This document shows, piece after piece, positions 33,026 to 42,097 of a stretch of 64,000 nt of DNA (position 1 is its first letter; every line of letters begins with the position of its first letter). The position numbers and the translations under genes were made by a program. This DNA comes from Rhizobium esperanzae (lineage in GTDB: Bacteria; Pseudomonadota; Alphaproteobacteria; Rhizobiales; Rhizobiaceae): positions 62,001 through 126,000 of the forward strand of contig NZ_MXPU01000009.1 in the NCBI RefSeq assembly GCF_002204185.1, in the 5' to 3' direction. Below the pieces are notes generated by a model. It worked only from the letters and a program-made list of their open reading frames with translations. It had not been told where the DNA came from and ran no database searches.

Positions 33026-33907
33026 TTGAACCCAGCGGTAGAATTGTGCTCCCATCCCGGACTTGACCAGCGCATCGTTATCCTCCGGGCGGGAGACGAG
33101 GTCGATGCCGTGTTTGTGCGGACCGATAGGTTCAATGTCCTGATCGATACGCTCGGCACGCCCGAACTGTGCCGGATGGCGCTGGATCTGCTTGGGGAAA
33201 GAGGCGAGGATTGCCCGCTGATCGTCGTCAATTCGCATATGGATTGGGATCACTTCTGGGGAAACTCTGCGGTTTCAGGGCGTGCTCCGATCATCGCGCA
33301 TGCCGCAGCGCTCGACCGCCTGCGTGATGCCTCCACGCACCAGATCCTGAAGGACAAGGCGAGACGGGAATCGCGGTTTGTAGACGTCGAACTCATCGGC
33401 CCCGATATCACCTTCTCCGGCTCGATCGTCCTGAACGGCGGCGATCTGACGCTGGAACTCATTCATACGCCGGGACACACGCCTGACCATATCGCCATCT
33501 GGATTCCGGAACTCCGCATCTGCCTGGCCGCCGACGCGGTGGAATATCCCATTCCCGAAGTCTGGAGCAGGAGTGCCGATGATCTTCGCCAGATCCGCTC
33601 CTCGCTCAGGCGGATCCGTGACCTTGATGCGAAACTGGTCATTCCCGCGCACGGCAGAACATCTTCGCCTTCGGCGGTGGATGAAAATCTTGCTTATTTC
33701 GAAGCCCTAGCTGTTCGCGTCGGCGGCCTCAGTGAAAGCCAACTGGCCGATCCTGAACTCGGCAGTACAAGTGGTTTCCGGCTTGAAGACTTCGTCGCCA
33801 TTCCCGGCGGGATGCCTTCGGACACGGCGGCGTTCTACCGGAACTGCCATGAAACGAACCTTGCCGCTACGGTTCAGGCCCATATCGAAAAACTGAAATC
33901 TGCGTAG
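33026..33907 (+). CDS. metallo-beta-lactamase-fold hydrolase
   Basis: A protein of about 293 residues with the MBL fold: metal loop NSHMDWDHFWGN, ELIHTPGHTPDHIAIW, AADAVEYPIPE and a late His in VIPAHGRTSS. The usual HxHxDH motif reads HMDWDH here, with Asp replacing the second His, a variation seen in some family members that alters one metal site. Substrate cannot be inferred. Start choice is uncertain: the TTG at 33026 has AAGGCGG upstream, whereas the TTG at 33005 has none. The next gene starts 10 bases later and is probably co-expressed. Confidence 0.75.
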   Translation: MNPAVELCSHPGLDQRIVILRAGDEVDAVFVRTDRFNVLIDTLGTPELCRMALDLLGERGEDCPLIVVNSHMDWDHFWGNSAVSGRAPIIAHAAALDRLRDASTHQILKDKARRESRFVDVELIGPDITFSGSIVLNGGDLTLELIHTPGHTPDHIAIWIPELRICLAADAVEYPIPEVWSRSADDLRQIRSSLRRIRDLDAKLVIPAHGRTSSPSAVDENLAYFEALAVRVGGLSESQLADPELGSTSGFRLEDFVAIPGGMPSDTAAFYRNCHETNLAATVQAHIEKLKSA

Positions 33908-33917
33908 GAGGCCATGC

Positions 33918-34691
33918 GTGAAATTATTGGAGGGCGGGCGAACCGGGCAGATATGGCGCGACGGCGATACCGTCATCAGACCATCAGGCGCATGGACGCC
34001 CACCACGCACCGGTTCTTGCGCCATCTCAGACGCAATGGCTTCCCGGCGGCTCCGCAGCCCATTCAAATTACCGGCGACGATCAGGAGCTCGTCAGCTAC
34101 GTCGCCGGGCGCGTCTGCGAAGACCTCCGTGATCCCCTTGTCGGATCAGAGCGCATGCTGATTTCCGCGGCGAGACTTCTGCGCGATTTTCATACAGCAT
34201 CTCAGGGCTTTCTGGAATCGGATGACGATGCTCAGATATGGATGCTGCCGGCGCAGGAGCCGCGTGAGATCGTCTGTCACGGAGACTTTGCGCCGTACAA
34301 TGTCGCCACCGTCGATCAGGAGGCTGTCGGGATCATCGATTTCGACACTGCCCATCCCGCCCCGCGCCTCTGGGATCTCGCCTATGCGGTCTATCGCTGG
34401 GCACCCCTCTCCGATCCTGCCAATCCCTCCGTGGCATTCGGTCTGGACGACCAGCTGCGGCGGGCGAAAATCTTCTGCAACGCCTATGGCGCGACGATGG
34501 AAGAACGGCGCCGGCTTCCCGAGATGATCTGCAGCCGGCTTCAAGCCCTTGCCGATTTCATGTTGGCAAGGGCTGCGGCCGGCGACGAGACCTTCGCGGA
34601 AGACGTCGACGCAGGAGACGCCAGGCTCTACCTGAACGACATCGGCTACATCGGTATACATCGAAATCGGCTGTTGAAAGCGCTGTCCTGA
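33918..34691 (+). CDS. aminoglycoside-phosphotransferase-family kinase
   Basis: A 257-residue protein with the APH/choline-kinase fold: DTVIRPSGAWTPTTHRFLRH, catalytic loop VCHGDFAPYNVAT and metal-binding GIIDFDTAHPAPRLWDLAYA. Most such proteins in soil bacteria are not resistance enzymes but phosphorylate unknown small alcohols. The GTG start has AGGAGG upstream, overlapping the MBL gene stop, so the pair form an operon. It ends one base before the convergent corA stop, leaving no room for a terminator between them. Confidence 0.75.
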   Translation: MKLLEGGRTGQIWRDGDTVIRPSGAWTPTTHRFLRHLRRNGFPAAPQPIQITGDDQELVSYVAGRVCEDLRDPLVGSERMLISAARLLRDFHTASQGFLESDDDAQIWMLPAQEPREIVCHGDFAPYNVATVDQEAVGIIDFDTAHPAPRLWDLAYAVYRWAPLSDPANPSVAFGLDDQLRRAKIFCNAYGATMEERRRLPEMICSRLQALADFMLARAAAGDETFAEDVDAGDARLYLNDIGYIGIHRNRLLKALS

Positions 34692-35735
34692 CTAAAGCCA
34701 TTTTCGCCGGCGGAAGAAGCCGAAAAGGCTGAGGCACAGAACGGCGATGACGCCCAATACGACGAAATAGCCGTACTGAAATTTCAATTCCGGCATATCG
34801 CTGAAATTCATGCCGTAGATGCCGGCGATCGCGGTGGGAACGGCGAGGATCGCCGCCCAGGCGGCGAGCTTGCGGGCGATTGCCGTCTGTTCCGTCTGGC
34901 CGATCATCACGCTGGCTTCGAAGGCGAAGGCGAGTACCTCGCGCAATGCATCGATATCCTCCTGAACCCGGCGCACGTGATCGGTCACATCGCGAAACAG
35001 CGATTGCAGCGTCGGATCCATGCCCGGAAGATCGATATGCTCGTATCGCCGGCAGACGTCGACGAGCGGCACCACTGCGTTGCGCAGCCGCAGAAGCTTG
35101 CGCCGCAGCATGTAAAGCCGCTCGATGTCGGATTTTCCCAGCTGTTCGCGCAGCACGAGATCCTCGAGCATCTCGACCTCTTCCTGCACCACCTCGATGA
35201 CAGGCATGTAGTTGTCGACGATGAAATCGAGGATGGAATAGAGAATGTAGTTCTCGCCATGGGCAAGGGCGGCGGGCGTGGCCTCGCAGCGCTGCCTGAC
35301 CGCGAGATAAGAGGAGGATTCGCCGTGGCGAACGGAGACGACGTAACCGCGGCCGACAAAGAGATGCGTTTCGCCGAAGACGATTTCACCGTCCTTCATA
35401 TGGGCGGTGCGGGCGACGATGAACATCGCCTCCCCGTAAATTTCCAGCTTCGGGCGCTGGTGGGGCTGCGCCGCATCCTCGATCGCCAGCGGATGCAGAT
35501 TGAACTCGGCCTGGATCTGATGCAGCAGCACTTCATCCGGCTCATGCAGACCGATCCAGACAATGGCATTCTCCCGGTTTCGCCACTCGCCGGCTTCCTC
35601 TATTTTGATGTCGCGAATACGCTGCCCATGCTCGTAGACAGCTGCGGCCACGACGCCGCGCCGCTCGTAAGGAGGCGACGCCGACCCGTTGCCGACCCGC
35701 GCGGAAACACTGTCCAGATCCTTCAGCCGTTCCAA
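34692..35735 (-). CDS. corA: CorA-type magnesium/cobalt channel
   Basis: A 347-residue protein with a large cytoplasmic N-terminal domain (IVWIGLHEPDEVLLHQIQAE, LAIEDAAQPHQRPKLEIYGE), a long helix, and two C-terminal membrane segments joined by the signature YGMNFSDMPEL. GMN is the selectivity filter of CorA pentamers. It ends with a basic tail (FFRRRKWL). The first codon is a TTG with AGGAGG-like sequence upstream; a downstream start is possible but would still leave the full core. It mediates Mg2+ uptake across the inner membrane. Confidence 0.9.
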   Translation of the reverse strand: MERLKDLDSVSARVGNGSASPPYERRGVVAAAVYEHGQRIRDIKIEEAGEWRNRENAIVWIGLHEPDEVLLHQIQAEFNLHPLAIEDAAQPHQRPKLEIYGEAMFIVARTAHMKDGEIVFGETHLFVGRGYVVSVRHGESSSYLAVRQRCEATPAALAHGENYILYSILDFIVDNYMPVIEVVQEEVEMLEDLVLREQLGKSDIERLYMLRRKLLRLRNAVVPLVDVCRRYEHIDLPGMDPTLQSLFRDVTDHVRRVQEDIDALREVLAFAFEASVMIGQTEQTAIARKLAAWAAILAVPTAIAGIYGMNFSDMPELKFQYGYFVVLGVIAVLCLSLFGFFRRRKWL

Positions 35736-35989
35736 ATCCTGCCGTCCTCCCCGTCCTGCGGATCACGTATCCGCACCAACGCCGGTCAGGCGTTGCGCCG
35801 ATCATAATGCCATTTCGCAAAACATGCATCCGCTTCGGCACAAGCATAAAAGAGCCGATGCCAAACAGCCTCTGCGTCGCCCATCGCGTTTCCGTGGAGA
35901 TATCGTCCCAATCCTGATCGATGTAGCGTCAGTCTGTTGAGCGTATAGTCGCCCGCTCCCGGGGCGGCAGCTTATGAAAACGGAACATG

Positions 35990-36017
35990 AAGGCGCCCGG
36001 CGATGGCCAGGCGCCTT
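35990..36017 (-). terminator. hairpin terminator after the NCS1 permease
   Basis: Arms AAGGCGCC (35990-35997) and GGCGCCTT (36010-36017) form a perfect 8-bp stem with a 12-base loop, starting 7 bases after the permease stop. The T-tract is weak. The rest of the gap 35736-36024 shows no gene. Confidence 0.5.
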
Positions 36018-36024
36018 TGTTTCG

Positions 36025-37476
36025 TCATGAGGCGAAGGCCGGATTGCGCCGCGCGCCCATTCTCAGCACGAAATAGATCGCCCCGCCGATGGCGACGCCG
36101 AAAAACCAGCCATAGGTGCCCCACCAGTCTGGCAGGATGGAGGTGAAGGTCGGCAGGATCGAGGAGAACAGCGCACCGACCGCAAAGGCGATGAAGGCAT
36201 TGCCGTGCCAGCCGTTCTGGAACCGGAATTCGCCATTCTCCTGATAGAGCGCCTCTACGTTCAGCTGGCTCTTCCGAATGAGATAGTAGTCGACCATCAT
36301 GATGCCGAAGATCGGCCCCATCGTCGAACCGATGAAGTTGACGAAGTGCGCCGCACCCGTCTCCCAGGGAGCAAACGGATAGAGCACGAGGGCAATCAGG
36401 GCGGCGATATATCCGCCGCGCTTGAAGTTGATCTGGCGTGGGAAGACATTGGCAAAGTCGAAGGCCGGCGAAACGAAATTCGCCACGACGTTGATGCCGA
36501 GCGTTGCCACCGCGAATGTCAGCGCCGCCAGCAACGCCAGGAACCAGCTGTCGAATTTCGCCGAGATCATTTCCGGATGCAGCAGGACCTCGCCGTATAC
36601 GGTGAAGGCGGCCGTGGTCGTGACACCGGCGACGAGGCAGAATGCCAGGAGGTTGATCGGCAAGCCCCAGAGGTTGCCCTTCCGCAGCGCCTTTTCGCTC
36701 GTTGCGTAACGCGAGAAGTCGCAGAAGTTCAGGTAGAGCGCGGCGAAATAGGTAATCCAGGTGGCGGCCACAGCGGCAAGTGCGGCAATGGAGCCGGGCT
36801 CGCCCGGCACGCCGGCATCCTTGGTCTTTTCGATCAGCACGTCGCGCGGGATTTCGGAACCGAAGGAGAAGGTGCCGGATTTGGTGACGAGATAGACCGC
36901 GAGGATCAGCATCATGATCCAGACGGCAGGACCCGCCCAATCCTGGAACTTGCGGACCGTTTCCATGCCGCGCTGAATGATCAGCAGCTGCAGCGCCCAG
37001 ACGATGATGTAGCAGATAAGCTCGAGGGTCGAATGGCCGAGCATGTGGCTGTTCTGATGGAAGGCGAGCAGGCTCTCGTTGCGGATCAGCAAAGCGACGA
37101 TCGCGCCGGATGCAGCGGCGGTCTGCGCGCCGTACCAGAAGCAGGCGACGACCGCCCGGACGAGTGCGGGAACGTTGGCGCCGAAGGTGCCGAAGGAGGC
37201 GCGCGCCAGAACCGGAAAAGGGACACCGGTGCGCACGCCGGCATTTCCGACTAGGCTCATCAGGAAGAAGATGACGAGAGAGCCGATACCGATGGCGATG
37301 ACGAAGTTCACGAAACTGCCGCAGAGCAGAAACAGGCTCGCCGCCAGATAATAGCCCCAGAGGCTATGGACGTCGGACGTCCAGACGTTGAAGATGCTGA
37401 ACGCACCCCACTTACGCTCCTCCGCGGGCGCAAGATCCTCGTTGTACAACGAGGGAGACGGATTTTGAATGCTCAT
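36025..37476 (-). CDS. NCS1-family nucleobase/hydantoin/allantoin permease
   Basis: A 483-residue membrane protein with about 12 helices. Family marks: NEDLAPAEERKWGAFSIFNV, WTSDVHSLWGYYLAASLFLL, GVPFPVLARASFGTFGANVP, LYLNFCDFSRYA and GIMMVDYYLIRKSQL. NCS1 proteins import cytosine, uracil, allantoin, hydantoins or thiamine precursors using Na+ or H+. The ATG at 37476 has GGGAGGG upstream; the longer frame does not. No catabolic gene is adjacent, so the substrate cannot be narrowed. Confidence 0.88.
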   Translation of the reverse strand: MSIQNPSPSLYNEDLAPAEERKWGAFSIFNVWTSDVHSLWGYYLAASLFLLCGSFVNFVIAIGIGSLVIFFLMSLVGNAGVRTGVPFPVLARASFGTFGANVPALVRAVVACFWYGAQTAAASGAIVALLIRNESLLAFHQNSHMLGHSTLELICYIIVWALQLLIIQRGMETVRKFQDWAGPAVWIMMLILAVYLVTKSGTFSFGSEIPRDVLIEKTKDAGVPGEPGSIAALAAVAATWITYFAALYLNFCDFSRYATSEKALRKGNLWGLPINLLAFCLVAGVTTTAAFTVYGEVLLHPEMISAKFDSWFLALLAALTFAVATLGINVVANFVSPAFDFANVFPRQINFKRGGYIAALIALVLYPFAPWETGAAHFVNFIGSTMGPIFGIMMVDYYLIRKSQLNVEALYQENGEFRFQNGWHGNAFIAFAVGALFSSILPTFTSILPDWWGTYGWFFGVAIGGAIYFVLRMGARRNPAFAS

Positions 37477-37605
37477 AATGCCCTCCCATATCCCCAGTGG
37501 CCGACTCGGCCACGATGGAAGTCTGCGCTTCATTTAGGCATCTGACAATTTAATAGTCAGATTGTACACAATCCTGATGATCAGAATGGACAGGCTCCCG
37601 ACCTG

Positions 37606-37690
37606 GAGCAATTCCAGAAAAAGTGCGAGCGGTTTTCCCAGGCAGAGCGCGAAGCGCTTTTGCCGGGAATTGCGTAAATTCAAAACCGCT
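37606..37690. repeat. dispersed rhizobial palindromic repeat, copy 1
   Basis: The element contains GAGCAATTCCAGAAAAAGTG, GCGGTTTTCC, an internal GCGCGAAGCGC hairpin, then GGGAATTGCGTAAATTCAAA. A related copy in the opposite orientation lies at 48606-48668. It matches the general form of the RIME-type intergenic repeats of Rhizobium and lies between a permease and a lipoprotein gene. Element name is from memory and not verified. Confidence 0.6.
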
Positions 37691-38842
37691 TTATTGGGAG
37701 CGAACGACATGTCCCGCCAGGCGAAACGAGCTTGCGACTGCAGCGCCTGCGGCATCGAAGACGAAGGCGCCGACGTCGCCGGCGGTCGACCGGCCGCCGC
37801 TCTCGAAGGAAGCAAGCTGGGCGCCGAACTTTGCGAGCGATGCGTAGCGGTCGTGGCCCAACCCATCGGAGGTCTTGACCGAGGTAATGTCGATGACCCG
37901 CAGCCTCGCCTGCAAGGCCGCCTCCTGGATGACAGGATCGTCGATATCGAGGCGGCCGACGCGCGCCCGTTCGCCGGCGATGAAGCTTGAGGCAACAAGC
38001 GCCCGGTCGTCCTTGGAAACCAAAAGGGAGATCGGGCTCGGCATTGGACCGATGTCCTTCAGCTGCGACCGGAAGACATCGACGTCGATGTCAGGAGCGG
38101 CGAGCACCACCGCCAGCTTGCCGATGACGGCGTCGCGATGCTGCAGCTTGAGTTCTCGCACCGTTTCCACCACCAGGAACCCGCCCATGCTGTGCCCGAA
38201 CAGGATGATGCGCTTCACCTTGCCCGATGCCGAGAGCAATGTGACGAGGGAATCGAGTTCGCTGCGCGAGGAAAGCGCAGCGTCGCGATCGGCGACATAT
38301 CCGGCGACGGATGCCGCCGAAGGCCAGGAAAACAGGATCGGAGCGCCCGAGATCTTCGCATCGGCGGCGATCTGGGCGATGCGGTAAAGCGCTTCCTGAT
38401 AACTGTAGTTGTAGCCATGGACGAAGATGCCGACAGTGCCGTCGGGCTGCACGGCGGCGAGCACCTGCTGCACGAAAGCATCCTTCGGCAGCCGCCTGCG
38501 CTCGACGACGGCAAATTGCCGCTCCGGATCCGGCTTTGCCTTGGGATAGGTGATTGCGGTATCCTTCCTGCCGGGAGGAACGGAAAACGCATACTGCTCA
38601 TAGGTCAGCTTCCCGGCCCATGTGCTGTCGAACCCGCCCCTCACGCGATCGGGCGTTCTGTTGGTCGCGACGAGCACACTCACCCTGTCTGGAGCCGTTT
38701 CCGAACGGGCCGGCTCGCTGAGATGAACAGGCGTCAAAACTTCAGGCGATGGCCGCGTGGCACAGCCCGCAAGCATCGCCAGGCCGATGGCGAAGATGAT
38801 CGCCGGCATTGCCTTTGGCAGGCCTCGGAAACGTCGCTGCAT
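37691..38842 (-). CDS. DUF900 alpha/beta-hydrolase lipoprotein
   Basis: A 383-residue protein with a lipobox signal (AIIFAIGLAMLAGCATRPS). The hydrolase core has TVGIFVHGYNYSYQEALYR, the nucleophile elbow LFGHSMGGFLVVE and a conserved LAAPDIDVDVFR, the pattern of DUF900 proteins, which are esterase-like and of unknown substrate. The ATG at 38842 gives the lipobox at the right distance; longer frames add arginine-rich sequence. It lies 183 bases downstream of the RND pump gene in the same direction and could be read through from it. Confidence 0.82.
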   Translation of the reverse strand: MQRRFRGLPKAMPAIIFAIGLAMLAGCATRPSPEVLTPVHLSEPARSETAPDRVSVLVATNRTPDRVRGGFDSTWAGKLTYEQYAFSVPPGRKDTAITYPKAKPDPERQFAVVERRRLPKDAFVQQVLAAVQPDGTVGIFVHGYNYSYQEALYRIAQIAADAKISGAPILFSWPSAASVAGYVADRDAALSSRSELDSLVTLLSASGKVKRIILFGHSMGGFLVVETVRELKLQHRDAVIGKLAVVLAAPDIDVDVFRSQLKDIGPMPSPISLLVSKDDRALVASSFIAGERARVGRLDIDDPVIQEAALQARLRVIDITSVKTSDGLGHDRYASLAKFGAQLASFESGGRSTAGDVGAFVFDAAGAAVASSFRLAGHVVRSQ

Positions 38843-39025
38843 TATCGATCCGTTTCCCTCAAGGCCAGACGCTCTCCGGCGTGTGGCTCTGCCCACGTCA
38901 TCATTCGCCATGCCGTTCCCGCCCGGTGTGGGACGGCATCGCCCGCGCCATCCCACCCACTTCGTCGCGGCCCGTGTTGCGGCCGCCGCCGCGGCGGCCG
39001 TAGGCGGTGGCCGTCGAAGCTCACC

Positions 39026-42000
39026 TCATGCCTCCGCGGTGGCTTCGGCCCGAACAGCCTCATCCCTCGGGATTCTGAACCATGCGACGTAGAGGGCCGG
39101 CAGGAACAGCAGGGTGAGCGCGGTTCCGATAACGATGCCGCCCATCATGGCGTAGGCCATCGGCCCCCAGAAGATCTCGCGCGAGATCGGGATCAGCGCG
39201 AGGGTTGCCGCCGCCGCCGTCAGCATGATCGGCCGCATGCGGTGTTCGGTCGCCTCGATGACCGCGTGCCATGGCGCGACCCCTTCGGCGCGCAGATGCT
39301 CGATCTGCACGACCAGGATGACCGAGTTGCGGATCAGGATGCCGATCAGCGCCAGCACGCCGAGGATGGCGACGAAGCCCATGGGCGCATTGCTGAGCAA
39401 GAGCGCCGTGACCACGCCGATCAGGGCTGTCGGCGCCACCGCAAAGACCAGGAACAGGCGGCTGAAGCTCTGCAGCTGGATCATCAGGATCGTCGCCATC
39501 GTAAACAGCATCAGCGGAGCCACGGCCGCGATCGGTCCTTGCGCCTCGGCGCTGGATTCGACGGCGCCGCCGATTTCCACCTTGTATCCGACGGGAAGGT
39601 TCTTCTGGAATTCCTCGACCTTCGGCTTCAGCTGATCGACGATCGTGGCCGGCTGTGTCGAACCGATGACGGCTGCCTTGAGCGTGATCGTGGGCTGCCG
39701 GTCGCGACGCCAGATCGTCGGCTGCTCGAGCTCGTAACGGAAATTCGCGACGGCCGACAAAGGCACGACTTTGCCGTTGGAGGTGGAGAGCTGCAGATTC
39801 TGAAGGGTCTGGATGGAGTCGCGCTCTGATGCCCTGGCACGCCCGACGACGTTGACCAGGTAGATATCATCGCGAATCTGCGTTGCCGTCGAACCTTCGA
39901 CGATGCCATTGAGCGCGGTTGCGATGTCCTCGGAGGAAACGCCGAGCTGGCGCGCCTTGTCCTGCAAGACGTCGACCTTCACAACGCGGGAGGGCTCGTT
40001 CCAGTCCAAGACCATGTTCGACAATAACGGATGGGTGCCGACAACGCCCGCAAATTGCTGGGAGATATCGCGTACCTTCTGAATATCCGGGCCGCTGATC
40101 CGGTACTGGACCGGTTTGCCCACCGGCGGGCCGATATCGAGAAGCTTCACGAAGGCGTCGGTGCCCGGGAAGGTCTTCGTCAGATAATCCTGCAGCTCCG
40201 CCCGCACCTTGTCGCGCACGTCGAGGCCTTTGGTGACGATGATGGTCTGTCCGAAGGTGACATCGGGCGTCTGCACATCGAAGGACAGGATGAAGCGCGG
40301 CGCGCCCTGGCCGACATAGGTCGTCCAGTGATCGATATCCTTATTATCGGCCAGCATCTCCTTTTCGAACTTGGCCATCTGCCTGTTGGTCTCGGCAATC
40401 GAGCTGTTGTGGGGCAGGTTCCAGTCGATCACGAGCTCGGTTCTGTCCGAGTTCGGAAAGAACTGCTGCTGCACCAGCCCCATGCCGCCGACCGAAAGAG
40501 CGAAGACGCCGACCGTCAGCACGATGGTGACCCAACGCCAGCGCATCGCCAGCCCCAAAAGCCAGGAGAACACGGAGGCGAACCGTCCCTTCTTCTCGTG
40601 ATGCGACTTCATGGTCTTCGGCAGGATGGTGACGCCGAGAAGCGGCGTGAACAACACGGCGACGATCCAGGAAACAACCAGCGAAACCGCAATGACCACA
40701 AAAAGCGTAAAGGTGAATTCGCCGGCGGCGCTGCTGTTGAGGCCAACCGGAATGAAGCCCGCGACGGTGACGAGCGTCCCGGTCAACATCGGGAAAGCCG
40801 TCGATGTATAGACGTGGGTAGCGGCTTTTCTCAGGTCATCGCCCGCCTCCAGACGGGCGACCATCATCTCGACGGCGATCATGGCATCGTCGACGAGCAG
40901 GCCTAGCGCAATGATAAGCGCGCCGAGCGAGATACGCTGAAGCGAAATGCCGGAATATTCCATCACCACGAAGGTGATGGCGAGCACGAGAGGAATGGAG
41001 ATCGCCACCACCATGCCGGCGCGGGCGCCGAGGCTGATGAAGCTGATGACCAGGACGATGACGATCGCTTCAAAGAGCGCGCGGGTAAAGCCCGAAACAG
41101 CTTCGTCGACGACGGCCGGCTGATCGGAAACGCGGTGGACATCCACGCCGATCGGAAGATCGGCGACGACCTGTTTCATCCGCGCGTCGAGCGCCTCGCC
41201 GAACTCCAGCAGGTTGGCGCCCTGCTTCATGCCGATGGCAAGCCCGATCGCGGGCTCGCCGTTGAAGCGGAACAGCGCCGAGGGCGGATCGACGTAACCG
41301 CGCTTGATCGTGGCGACATCGGTCAACGGGAAGAAGCGGTCGTTGATGCGAAGGTTGATCGAGCGAAGGCTTTCCTCGGAGGTGAACTGTCCGCTCACCC
41401 GCAGGGCGATGCGCTCCGGACCGGCATCGACGAAGCCGGACTGGGTGACTGCATTCTGAGCCTGCAGCGTCTGAATGACCGACTGCTGGTCGATGCCGAG
41501 CGCTGCGATCTGGCGCGTAGAGAATTCGAGATAGATTGCCTCGTCCTGGGCGCCGATCACATCGACCTTGCCGACATTCGGCACCGTCAGAACTTCGGAG
41601 CGGGCATTTTCAACGAGATCGCGAAGCTGGCGCTGGGTCAGCCCGTCGCTGGTGAAGGCGTAGATGTTGCCGAATACGTCGCCGAAGCGGTCATTGAAGA
41701 AGGGACCGACGACCCCGCTTGGGAAATCGCCCTTGATGTCGGCGATCATGTTGCGGATGCGCAGCCAGGTCGGCGCGACATCCTTAGCCTTGGTCGTCGG
41801 CAGCAGCTCGACGAAGACGGTGGTCTGGCCGGCGACGGTCTGGCTCTTGGTATAATCGAGCGATTCCAGTTCCTGGAGCTTCTTCTCGATCCTGTCGGTC
41901 ACCTGCCGCGTCACTTCCTCGGCGGAGGCGCCGGGCCATTGCGCGGTGATCACCATGGTCTTGATGGTGAAGTTCGGATCTTCCTCGCGGCCGAGGTTCA

Positions 42001-42097
42001 GATAGGAGAAGGCGCCGGCGAGAATGAAGACGATCATGAAGTACCAGACGAGCGAACGGTGTTCGAGCGCCCAGTCGGAAAGATTGAAGGACTTCAC
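39026..42097 (-). CDS. RND-family efflux pump, inner-membrane subunit
   Basis: A 1023-residue proton-driven transporter with the RND plan: N-terminal membrane helix (SLVWYFMIVFILAGAFSYLN), first large periplasmic loop (TAQWPGASAEEVTRQVTDRI), TM2-6, second loop, TM7-12. The proton-relay pair is visible in LGLLVDDAMIAVEMM. The closing block is LIGILIRNSVILVVQIEHLR. Substrate unknown; this branch exports drugs or hydrophobic compounds. Its ATG overlaps the adaptor stop (ATGA). No outer-membrane TolC gene is present, so a shared one is probably used. Confidence 0.92.
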   Translation of the reverse strand: MKSFNLSDWALEHRSLVWYFMIVFILAGAFSYLNLGREEDPNFTIKTMVITAQWPGASAEEVTRQVTDRIEKKLQELESLDYTKSQTVAGQTTVFVELLPTTKAKDVAPTWLRIRNMIADIKGDFPSGVVGPFFNDRFGDVFGNIYAFTSDGLTQRQLRDLVENARSEVLTVPNVGKVDVIGAQDEAIYLEFSTRQIAALGIDQQSVIQTLQAQNAVTQSGFVDAGPERIALRVSGQFTSEESLRSINLRINDRFFPLTDVATIKRGYVDPPSALFRFNGEPAIGLAIGMKQGANLLEFGEALDARMKQVVADLPIGVDVHRVSDQPAVVDEAVSGFTRALFEAIVIVLVISFISLGARAGMVVAISIPLVLAITFVVMEYSGISLQRISLGALIIALGLLVDDAMIAVEMMVARLEAGDDLRKAATHVYTSTAFPMLTGTLVTVAGFIPVGLNSSAAGEFTFTLFVVIAVSLVVSWIVAVLFTPLLGVTILPKTMKSHHEKKGRFASVFSWLLGLAMRWRWVTIVLTVGVFALSVGGMGLVQQQFFPNSDRTELVIDWNLPHNSSIAETNRQMAKFEKEMLADNKDIDHWTTYVGQGAPRFILSFDVQTPDVTFGQTIIVTKGLDVRDKVRAELQDYLTKTFPGTDAFVKLLDIGPPVGKPVQYRISGPDIQKVRDISQQFAGVVGTHPLLSNMVLDWNEPSRVVKVDVLQDKARQLGVSSEDIATALNGIVEGSTATQIRDDIYLVNVVGRARASERDSIQTLQNLQLSTSNGKVVPLSAVANFRYELEQPTIWRRDRQPTITLKAAVIGSTQPATIVDQLKPKVEEFQKNLPVGYKVEIGGAVESSAEAQGPIAAVAPLMLFTMATILMIQLQSFSRLFLVFAVAPTALIGVVTALLLSNAPMGFVAILGVLALIGILIRNSVILVVQIEHLRAEGVAPWHAVIEATEHRMRPIMLTAAAATLALIPISREIFWGPMAYAMMGGIVIGTALTLLFLPALYVAWFRIPRDEAVRAEATAEA

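Noticed and set aside
33918..34691. Reading the APH-type protein as an antibiotic-resistance gene
   Set aside because: Only the general kinase motifs are present; the fold is common in housekeeping enzymes, and there is no mobile or resistance context.
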